The notes under the pieces were generated by a model. The model did no database searches. It was not told where the DNA came from and saw nothing but the letters and a program-made list of their open reading frames with translations. 64,000 nt of DNA, taken from Uranotaenia lowii (taxonomy: Eukaryota > Arthropoda > Insecta > Diptera > Culicidae). How positions within the stretch are numbered: position 1 is the first letter of the stretch; each line of letters starts with the position of its first letter. Made by a program: the position numbers and the translations under genes. The stretch covers positions 314,503,304 through 314,567,303 of the forward strand of contig NC_073693.1 of assembly GCF_029784155.1 (NCBI RefSeq), given 5' to 3'. This document shows positions 11,200 to 19,828 of this stretch, in pieces.

Positions 11200-13629
11200 T
11201 TAACCACTATCGATTGTTGTTGATTGTTGTGTATGAGATGTGTTTTTTTGTGTATGAGTGTGTTGGTGTTTGTTTTGCATGGAGTTGAAAATACCGGCGT
11301 AAATGATACTTAGCCCTTCCGTATCAGTCTTTTTGTTGACAGTGTTACCGTTCCTTGCGATGTGACACATTTCAAGAGTTTGAAGTCCAGAGGTGTATCT
11401 ATGTCGATCGATGATTTTGGTCCTTTCCAAGTTGAATGAGTGATCTTGTTTGATGCTGTGGTGCAGAAGTGCTGTTTGTCCTTTTAATGTTGTCATTCTT
11501 GGGTCGTGTTTGTCCGCTCCTTCGCTCCGTAATTTATCTAACGCCTTCTTGTTCGACCTGTGTCCTCCAATCCGTTCTTTTAGTGTATTCGTTGTCATAC
11601 CAATATACTGTGAATCGCAATCATTACACGGTATACTATAAACAACGTTCGACGAATCATCCTTTGACACAACATCTTTAACTTTTGTCATGATTTGTTT
11701 TATTTTTGAAATCGATTTGGTCGCTAGTTTAGTTGTAGAGTAATCAGATTTCAAAAATTTTCCTATCTTATCTGTTAAACCGGGAATATACGAGATCGAT
11801 TTATATGTGTATTGTTGTTCGCCGGAAACATTTGTTGTTGGACGAGAATTTCTGTTGTTTATTAGGCTGTGACGTAGAGTTGTGGGATAGTTGTTCATTT
11901 TTAAATGAGAGTCCATGATTTGGAATTTCCATTTCTCATTCATGTTAGGGGAAAGTTTGTCCACTCGATTGATGAAATTCTTGGCGTCATTTATTTTTTG
12001 ATGAAGCGGATGGACTGATAAATAGTCCAAAAATCTTCCACTTGCGATCGGTTTTTGATACCAGCTGGTATTTATTGTTTGGTTATCTGAACGTGTAAGT
12101 AGCATGTCGAGAAACGGAATTTTGCGGTCTTCTTCCACTTCGCTTGTAAACTGGATATTGGGATTGTAGCCGTTGAATTTTTCCTCTACATATTGTAGTT
12201 TACATGGGGGAATAGCGGTGATAAGATCATCGACATATTTTTTGATGAACGGAAGAGTGAAATCTAAACTTGGTATGACAGCGTTCAATAATCCTTCCAT
12301 AACTAGATCAGCAAGAGTTGGAGAAAGTGGATTTCCCATCGCAGTTCCAAAAGATTGTCTGTAAAACTTGTTGTTGAACCTGAAGAGACTGGAATCAATG
12401 CAAAATTCAACAACTTCCAGGAATAGATCTAGACTGATGTTATGTGCATTCTCACGGATGTTATCCCAATTGTAGATTATGTCATGGAGAACTAGATCCT
12501 TCGGTATACATGTAAATAAGGATACTACATCTAGCGATATAAGTATGTAGCCCTCAGGTAATGTTACAGAACTGATGAAGTCACAGAAATCGTAGGAATT
12601 TACTATGTTGTAAGAACTTTTTATTGATTTCTGGATTATTTTGCCGACGAATTTTGATGAATTGTATGAAGGAGCAGTCATATTTGGAACCACTGGTCGA
12701 AGAGGCAATCCAGATTTGTGAGCCTTGGGAAGTCCGTAAATCCTTGGGCAAATTGAATTGTTTGCAGTCAGTTTAAATTTTGTTGGTTTATCAATGAGAC
12801 CTAAGTCAGCGAGCCTTTTTATTATATTGTTATTTGCTTTTTCAAAACTTGTAGTTGGATCTTTTTTCAATAGGCTGTAAGTTTTTTGGTCGGAGACTAA
12901 GGTGGTCATTTTATTTCTATAATCATCCGTGAGCATGATGACAGTTTTATTTCCTTTATCAGATTGGATAACTGTTATGTTGGGATTATTTTTAAGAAAC
13001 AGTTGTGTCAATTTTCGTGCTTTGTCGAGAAAAACTGTTGTTGGATTTCGATATGAGTACAGATTTTTCGATCTATAGATGTGGTTTTGTATAATGTTGG
13101 CAATGCCACACCTGTTTCTGTTACGAACGTTGGAATTGGAATTCGATTCTAGAATCAATTCTACGTCTGCAATAAGATGAAAGATCTGGACGTCATGCAA
13201 GTTTTCGATTGGAAGAGCAAATTTCGGGCCTAGACTTAGAAGTGCCAACGTTTCTGGGGGCAGATCTGTGGTCGTAGCATTGTGTATTGCTTTGGAATTG
13301 TTGTTTAGAACATTTTCATTTGGTTCTAAAATTTGAGAAAACTTTCTTTTTGTTTTTGCTGATTGTTGACTCAAGTTCTTTTTGTAGAATGTATTCTGAC
13401 TGGAGAAAAATGGGAGACTAATTTCTGGTGAGACTGAAGTGGTTATCTGAGTAGCGACGGCGGTATGATGGTGTTTGAGGGTGCGGATTTTAAAATATGT
13501 GTGTTTTATTTCAATGTTTAAAACAGCTTTTTTAAACCTGTTTATACATCTTTCGAGCCTTGATAGGTATGGACTGTTTTCTTCTATCAGAGGATAAACA
13601 CATTGAAAATTGTTGCTAAACAACAACAT
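11200..13629 (-). CDS. Penelope-type reverse transcriptase with GIY-YIG endonuclease, 809 aa
   Basis: Starts at an ATG at 13629 and runs without a break. The amino third (about residues 1-220) is basic and poorly conserved. The RT core contains GLPKAHK, ISLDVVSLF (about residue 363), GNPLSP and the catalytic YVDD (residues about 464-467), followed by FLDM and GRFLDYLS-type motifs typical of Penelope. The carboxyl part (about residues 655-785) is a GIY-YIG nuclease: VYSIPC, CX2C, QYIGMT, the arginine of LKERIGGH and a downstream glutamate in LEMCHI. Known role: cleave the target and copy the element RNA. Length is close to the usual 800-850 residues. The tail after IIYAGIF is low complexity (His/Gln/Thr). 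Nothing looks inactivated; all catalytic residues I can name are present. Confidence 0.93.
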   Translation of the reverse strand: MLLFSNNFQCVYPLIEENSPYLSRLERCINRFKKAVLNIEIKHTYFKIRTLKHHHTAVATQITTSVSPEISLPFFSSQNTFYKKNLSQQSAKTKRKFSQILEPNENVLNNNSKAIHNATTTDLPPETLALLSLGPKFALPIENLHDVQIFHLIADVELILESNSNSNVRNRNRCGIANIIQNHIYRSKNLYSYRNPTTVFLDKARKLTQLFLKNNPNITVIQSDKGNKTVIMLTDDYRNKMTTLVSDQKTYSLLKKDPTTSFEKANNNIIKRLADLGLIDKPTKFKLTANNSICPRIYGLPKAHKSGLPLRPVVPNMTAPSYNSSKFVGKIIQKSIKSSYNIVNSYDFCDFISSVTLPEGYILISLDVVSLFTCIPKDLVLHDIIYNWDNIRENAHNISLDLFLEVVEFCIDSSLFRFNNKFYRQSFGTAMGNPLSPTLADLVMEGLLNAVIPSLDFTLPFIKKYVDDLITAIPPCKLQYVEEKFNGYNPNIQFTSEVEEDRKIPFLDMLLTRSDNQTINTSWYQKPIASGRFLDYLSVHPLHQKINDAKNFINRVDKLSPNMNEKWKFQIMDSHLKMNNYPTTLRHSLINNRNSRPTTNVSGEQQYTYKSISYIPGLTDKIGKFLKSDYSTTKLATKSISKIKQIMTKVKDVVSKDDSSNVVYSIPCNDCDSQYIGMTTNTLKERIGGHRSNKKALDKLRSEGADKHDPRMTTLKGQTALLHHSIKQDHSFNLERTKIIDRHRYTSGLQTLEMCHIARNGNTVNKKTDTEGLSIIYAGIFNSMQNKHQHTHTQKNTSHTQQSTTIDSG

Positions 13630-13710
13630 TTTTAATCTGGGCTGTGTTTGTAGAAATTGCTTAAAGTTGTGTACATTATAATCTTTCCTTGACTCATAGC
13701 CACTTCCATT

Positions 13711-15590
13711 TAACTCAAGTGTATAAAATGTCTAGAAAACGATTGAACATAATTTCAGACGCGGCACGAGCTTACAAACGACGATATAGTGCCTTTTAAA
13801 TCCCTAATTTCCCTATTTTTCGTAATCAATCCAGAAAAACACTGATATAAACCATAGAAATAGACCTATCATGTGTAGTTTAAAACTTCAGTTTTTCTGA
13901 AAAATAAAATGAAGGATGTTTGTGCTACCACACGCTTCGGAAAAATTGAGTTATGGCTTGTTTTACCCTTGATTCTCGAGATTTTTTCAAGAAATCGAAT
14001 GAAGGAGTTGTTTTACAAACAATTCCTCTACATTCAGAATAAACATATTCGGACTGGAAAATTTTGAAATAATTTAAACTTATCTTGTGTGATTTTTTCC
14101 AAGAAATCAATTAATGGCTGCTTGAGCCACCGCGCGCGGCAGAAACTGGATTTTTGACTGTTTTACCCTCAATTTCCTAACATTGTTCATAAAACTAGAA
14201 AAAAAAAACATGTTAGTTAAGGGAAATTTTTGTAACCATTAAGACTGATCTTGTGTGATTTTTTGAGGAATCAAATGAAGGCTATTCAAGTCATCACATG
14301 CTTCGGAAAATGGTGTTTTGGGCGTTTTCCCCTCAATTTCCTACATTTTTAATATATTTCAGAAAAAGCTCGTCGATCTGGAAGATTTTGAAGAAAATTA
14401 GACCTTTCTTGGATGATTTTTTTTCGAGGAGTCAAATGAAGGCTTTTTTAGCCATGCCACGCATTAGAAAGTTGAGTTATGGCTGCTCTACCCTCAATTC
14501 TCCATACAGTTCTTAAATATTTCAGAGAAATACATAATCGGACTTAAAAATTTAAAACCAAATGAGACTTATCTTGTGTGATTTTTTCCGAGAAATCAAA
14601 TGACGGCTATATGAGTAACCGCAAGCTTCGTAAAATAGGGTAATGGCTTTAATATTTTAAAAAGAGCTGGGGAATTCTGGGTAAAAATGGACATTGCTTC
14701 TTTTTATGATGCTTGTGGTCGCTTATCTCGATTTCTCGGAAAAAATCACGCGAGAAAAGTCTCTTTGGTTTTAAATTTTAAGTTGAACTTCCATTTCTCT
14801 GAAATATTCAAAGCACACGAGAAAAGTCTCATTTGGTTCAAAACTTTAGAGTCCCAAAATGCATTTTCTAAAAGAGATTAAAAAAATGTTGTTGAAAGGA
14901 GGGGAATTGTTTTCATAATTTCATAAATATCAGGGAATCGAGGGTAAAATTAGCCATAACTTCATTTCACGGAGCATGTGTTGGCTTAAATAGTCTTCAC
15001 TCTTTATTTTGTGTTGTGAGCCTACTTGGTTGGATAATTCTATTGAATCAAAGCAATCGAAAGATTCCCTTAATTCAACCACGGTATGAGAAAAGTTCAA
15101 ACAAGATAAGTCTAATTTGATTAAAAATTTCAAGGTTGAACACGCTTTTTTCTGAAATATTTAAAAAATGAAGGGGAATTGAGGTTAAAACAGCCTCTTT
15201 TTTCCGATTCGTGCGGTTGCTAAATAACCATCTTCCGATTCTTCGACAAAACAAACACATGATAGGTCTCATTTGGTTCAAAATGTTGAAGTCTGAATAT
15301 GATTTTCCTCTATTGATTGAAAAATGTAGGAAAATTGAAGGTCAAACGTTTATAGCTCCATTTTCTGATGCGTTCGGTTGCTCAAACAGCCTTTATATGA
15401 TTCATCGGAAAAAATCACATAAGAAGAGAAAATTTTTGTTCAACATTTTCATGTCCAAATCTGTTTTTTTCTGGATTGTTCGCAAAATATAGAGGAATTA
15501 GGTATCAAGAAGGCACTATAAATCTCCGTTGGTTAGCTCGTGCGGCGTCTGATTCTATATTCAATCGATTTCCCGGAAATATTCACTAAA
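13711..15590. mobile_element. Foldback-like long inverted repeat built of diverged tandem units (~1.9 kb)
   Basis: The left arm carries units repeated about every 160-200 bp, with landmarks at about 13928, 14130, 14295, 14457 and 14617 (cacgcttcggaaa-like), each followed by a block like ttttaccctcaatttcct and then a block like ttgtgtgattttttccaagaaatca. The right arm carries the same blocks reverse-complemented, with landmarks at about 14703, 14967, 15204 and 15363. The outermost parts also match in inverted orientation: gacgcggcacgagct at about 13758 pairs with agctcgtgcggcgtc at about 15535, and similarity continues outward to about 13711 and 15590. The centre is near 14650. No ORF. Drosophila foldback elements have this architecture. 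Assignment to that class is inference. Confidence 0.75.
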
Positions 15591-16137
15591 GAAAGGTATA
15601 TTTTTATAGATTTGGTTTATGAAAGACGGAAGATAAGAAATTCTTTGCGGTCTATAAACGCTTTTCCTCATTGTGCAATGGTTCAGATTTTTGCTAAATG
15701 TACTTATCTTAGTGATATAATGAGTTTGAGTTTGAAATGATAAATACTTAAATGTATTTAAGATTTTTATAAATGTCAATGGTTGTTTTGTTAAATTTGT
15801 TGACTAAATGCATAAAAGAATAAAAATTCCGTTTAAGAAATTTTTACATACGAGAAAAAGAAAAAAAAACTTCTGAAAAAAATTTTTCACAAATCAAAAT
15901 TAGTATTTAAATCTTCATATATCTAACCCTACCATTTACCTATTTTCATCTATATTCAAAAGTTAATCCATAAATCTCTCTTTATTTATACATTTCAGGA
16001 AGAGTAGACGTGTGCTGAACCGTCAGCACGTGTTTTCTTCCTTCGGAAAAAAGTGCATCAAAATTTTTAAAAATTCGTCAATTGCCGAAAAAAATTACAC
16101 AAGTAGAAATAATATGCGAAGTATCTTTAAAAACCAA
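15591..16137. other. Unassigned AT-rich stretch
   Basis: Nothing recognised between the inverted repeat and the TA-flanked element. No ORF with features. Confidence 0.35.
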
Positions 16138-16139
16138 TA

Positions 16140-17288
16140 CAGTAGTCTTTCGATTTTATCACGGTCGAAAAAAATTTCACCGTGAATATGGCGAAACCGT
16201 GAATTGGGCGAAACTAAAAATTAAAGTGGAAAAAGCATTTTTATTGTCTTTAATCAGTGATTTTTAATGTTTTCAGTAGTGAAAACGTTTTGTATCAATA
16301 AATTTTGATTATAAGATGTAATTATCAAAGATTACTAAACACATAGGATCGATTTTTAGTTCAAATTAATCTCTAAAGTAATTTTTAGATTTTTTTCTTG
16401 AAATAAAACCATGTACAATATCAATTTGATAGTCTACATCTAATTAAAGTGAATTTTTTTGTTTTTATGGAAATTCAACAGTATTATGTTGATTTTGAAA
16501 AAAAGTTCAATTAAAAATACATCACAAAATTTTCTCCTGCAAATTTCAAATTTTATTATTTTAATCTTCACACCTTTGATAAACCAAAAAGTTTACCTTT
16601 TTCGAAAAATATTTTTAAATTTGCTTAATTTGGACCTTTAAAGTGTGTTTCTCGAAATTTACTATACAGGCAGATTTGTTTTTCATATGCAGAAAAACAA
16701 AAATCTTAGTCCTTTTTACATATTTTAAGGCAAATCTAGCAGAATTTCATTTTTATCTTCCAAATTTATCCTTCAGACAATACTAAAGGCTGTCCAATCA
16801 GGATAGCGCAGCCACCCTTTCAAATACACAAATCATACAAAGAAATCAGTGACACTAACTTCTTTTCAAAAACGCTTAAATTCACCCACATCTTTATATG
16901 TTTCACATAACCAAAAAATTTACTTTTTTAGAGCGGCTAACCGAGCACAAATAACAACACTGACATTAGCGTGACGCTGAAATACTTAAGTCGATTATTC
17001 CAAGTGTTTTTAGAATCCAAAAGACGATTTTAAACACTTTACCGCTAAACTAAGCAGTTCAATAGCATTTTCATATTATTGAATACCTATATACCATAAC
17101 ATAAAATATGAAAAACATCATGAACAAAGATGTTCTACGCTTTTGAATGAAAATTAAGGTCCTGGAAATAGTTTCTGAACGATTTCTAATAAAGCGTGAT
17201 AAAATCGAAACAATAACCGTGATAAAATCGAGCGTGAATTTGGCGAGTATTGATAAAATCGAACAGTGATATAATCGAAAAACTACTG
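16140..17288. mobile_element. Non-autonomous Tc1/mariner-superfamily (pogo-like) element, 1149 bp
   Basis: Left end CAGTAGTCTTTCGATTTTAT and right end complementary to CAGTAGTTTTTCGATTATAT match at 18 of 20 terminal bases, and the insertion is flanked by TA on both sides (16138-16139 and 17289-17290). Near the right end the motif tgataaaatcga recurs at about 17199, 17219 and 17251, with a variant (tgatataatcga) at 17267; the left end has a related series (gaatatggcgaa, gaattgggcgaa). Such subterminal repeats are often transposase-binding sites. No transposase frame is present, so it is non-autonomous or an internally decayed copy. CAGTAGT ends are typical of pogo-type elements; the family is inference. 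Confidence 0.75.
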
Positions 17289-17290
17289 TA

Positions 17291-17846
17291 ACTATGGTTC
17301 TGTATCACGTAATTTTTTTTATTTGCAAAACAAGAAAGTTGTGAAATCCTTTGGTCGCAAATTTTGCATATGGTAATTAAATAAAGCGAAAATAGTGATG
17401 TTTGGTAGAAGGGAAACAATGCTGAATTGAAAAAGCATCCGGAAGAACGTCATGAATAATAACTAACGTTTTTCGTTTTTCGGTTGTTAAAAATACTAGT
17501 CTTCGTAATGTTGAAAACTATTCCAATTTCGAAAGAAAAGTGCAATCTACTACTTTGAGATCTAATGAAGCTTTGGTCGCTTGAAAACGTTCTCGACAGC
17601 CGCTCTTGAACTGCACTGAGCTGAACAGAAAAAGGTTTCGGGTGAGATCAATCCTTTTTTTTCTGATTTCATTTTACATATAAAATATTATCACTTTATA
17701 ACTCTCTACAATTATAATTATTGGAAGCGTTTGACAGGAAACTTCACGCTTCGTCTCTCCCTTGTTCCTGTATATTTTGCGTTTTTCATCACATGATTGG
17801 CATGGCCGTAGTAGCATCTGCAATGCATTTTTTATGTATCAGATAC
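17291..17846. other. Unassigned stretch between two TA-inserting elements
   Basis: No repeat or gene recognised. Two overlapping 60-codon frames around 17721-17944 run into the next transposon and are not credible. Confidence 0.35.
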
Positions 17847-17848
17847 TA

Positions 17849-19151
17849 CAGGGTGACAAAAAAGTCCGGTCACACACGCAAATCTCAATATCTCAAAGAA
17901 TAAGAAGAAAATCAGAATCAGGTTTTCATAGCTTTATTCAGTAACTCATAAAGATACTTCACAGACGGTATCTTGGAATTACACCACCTTTCTCTGATCT
18001 AACTAGCTTCAGACGTCTCGGAAAGTCGTCGCAGGCGGCGCGCACGTGCTCCATCGGCATCTCGTCCCAGATTTCCCTGATAACTCGCTCGAATTGCTCC
18101 AAATTTGTTAATTTATAGTCGTTCAGCTTCGACATCATATATCCCCACACGAAATAATCCAGTGGATTCAGATCCGGAGACGACGGAGGTCATTCATTCT
18201 TTGGAATGAAATCTGTCAAATTTTCCTCACACCACGCCTGAACAACCTTTTCGGTGTGTGATGGGGCACCATCTTGCTGGAAGCAGTAATGATTGTCTGC
18301 AAACAATAGTTAAGCTTGAGGCAGAACATTTTTCTTCAAACCGTGTCCAAGTAGTACGCTGCGTTGATTTTGACCCCTTTATAGATAAAAATAAGAGGCA
18401 GTTTACCTCTCTTGCAAATGGCTCCCCAAACCATCACTGACGTCTTATTTTGGAACCGGGAAACGTTCAGCTTGTCCGCAGGAGCTTGCTGGAGGCTCAT
18501 ACTCCAAACTCGATCATTTTGACGATTGACTGTTTGCTCCAAAACGAACAGTTTCTCGTCCGAAAAAATGATCTCGTCATCTGCGCGCCAACCGAGCAAT
18601 TCCCGCGACCGTTGGTACCTCTTGTCCATTGTAGCTTTGGTAACCCCATGAACCACCTGTGTTTTGTACGGTGTACGTTTTAAATCCTTGCGCAGAAGCA
18701 GGCGGATTGATTCTCGGTTCATTTTGAGGTTCCTGGCCAGCTTCCGTGCAGATTGGGCGGGATTCCGTCTAATCCGGTCTCGAATAATCTTTACCAGCCT
18801 TGGAGTTCTCACAAACCTTGGTCGTCCAAATCGTGCCTTGTCCTCGGTGCCTCCGGTCTCTAGGTACCGATTTATGGTCCGGTACACGAATTTCCGGTTG
18901 ATTCCGAGCGGTTTTAGATGTTTGAATATGTGTCCGGGTTTGAACCCTTTCACATATTCAGCGATAACAGCTGCTCTAAACTCTGCCATAGCTCACAACT
19001 CAATGTAAACAAACTGCACAGAAACGAAACTCTACCACTTTGGACAGCGAAGTTAGCCCTTTCATTTGACATATAGATGGCACCAGAGAGATGCAACGTG
19101 TAGGCTACAGGCGACCCCAAAAAAGTGTGACAGGACTTTTTTGTCACCCTG
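17849..19151 (-). mobile_element. ITmD37D (maT-like) Tc1/mariner-superfamily transposon, 1303 bp
   Basis: Terminal inverted repeats start CAGGGTGACAAAAAAGTCC and match for about 27 bp with one mismatch. TA lies on both sides (17847-17848 and 19152-19153). The minus-strand transposase has a D,D,D triad whose last two aspartates are 37 residues apart, which places the element in the D37D (maT-like) family. The transposase is disrupted, so the copy is not autonomous. The ends are well preserved, and it could still be moved in trans. Confidence 0.9.
17959..18989 (-). pseudogene. DD37D transposase, broken by one frameshift and two stops
   Basis: Starts at the ATG at 18989-18987. Residues 1-120 contain the helix-turn-helix DNA-binding region with GRPRFVRT (GRPR-like). 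The first catalytic aspartate is in IIFSDEKLF. The frame is lost at about 18338 (one base missing). The next frame carries a TAA at 18310-18312, the second aspartate in HYCFQQDGAPSHT, and a TGA at 18190-18192 where the family has tryptophan just before PPSSPDLNPLDY. The third aspartate is in that last motif, 37 residues after the second. The C-terminal part then reads through to 17959. Known role: excision and TA-targeted integration. Only the first 217 codons are continuous, so no active protein is expected. Confidence 0.9.
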
Positions 19152-19153
19152 TA

Positions 19154-19271
19154 AGTTGGAAAGAAAAATCAGAATCGCTAGATTTTTTATAATTAAGAGG
19201 CATATAATTTTTTGGTCATGTTGGTGTTAGAAGTAGAAGAATCTCAAGAATCTCTCTACTTCAGTTTTGAT
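19154..19271. other. Short spacer
   Basis: About 120 bp of AT-rich DNA between the DD37D element and the TTAA-flanked MITE. Nothing recognised. Confidence 0.35.
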
Positions 19272-19435
19272 TAACCCTTCATTTCATGATTTTTTATTTT
19301 TTCTTGAAAAAATTCTCAATAGTGCGCAATGATGAGTACATGATGGGAAAAATAATGAAAAAATATAATTTTCACACATTTCGAGTATTTAGCCAAAATA
19401 TTAATTGTTGCAAATTTGCAAAAACATGAAATGGT
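19272..19435. mobile_element. piggyBac-like MITE, copy 2, right end degraded
   Basis: Begins TTAACCCTTCATTTCATGA, differing from copy 1 (8874) by one base in the first 19. The internal block attaattgttgcaaatttg (about 19399-19417) and the atgatgagta block match copy 1. The right end reads catgaaatggtta, so the terminal CGAAGGGTTAA has lost several bases. An old copy. Confidence 0.68.
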
Positions 19436-19828
19436 TATACCTTTTTGTTCCTCACACAAGACAGCTAGATATAAATGTTTACTCTTAGTTTTTTTTTTTT
19501 TTTTTTTTTGTTTTAATTTCTTAGCGGCCCACCACACTCCCCCATACCAAAAAGCTCATTTGAGCCCCCTGGTAATGGACGCTAACTGTTCTCAGCATGT
19601 CTGGTAGCAAACAAGAAAATAACATTAAAAACTAAAACGCGGACAAACTTTAATCATGCTGAGAACGTAAAAAAATATTATTTACTACGAGGAAGTATGA
19701 AAAAAACAAAAGAGAATTTTACTCAATGAATCTCAGTGGAAGAAAATTCCTTTGAAGAGATCCATTTTAATGATTTACAAATTAATTATTTATGAAAATT
19801 GTGAATAAATCTAAACCTACCTACCTAC

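Larger units (their letters stand above)
10697..13700 (-). mobile_element. Penelope-like element
   Basis: Consists of one long minus-strand ORF (11200-13629) coding for a Penelope RT with a C-terminal GIY-YIG nuclease, followed by a 3' region of about 500 bp that contains a hammerhead-like motif near 10740-10790. The 3' boundary is inferred from the loss of similarity between the flanking dispersed repeat and its second copy. The 5' boundary is approximate; about 70 bp lie between the ATG and the start of the neighbouring inverted repeat. No flanking terminal repeat (pseudo-LTR) or target duplication was recognised. The ORF has no stop or frameshift, so the copy may be recent. Confidence 0.88.
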
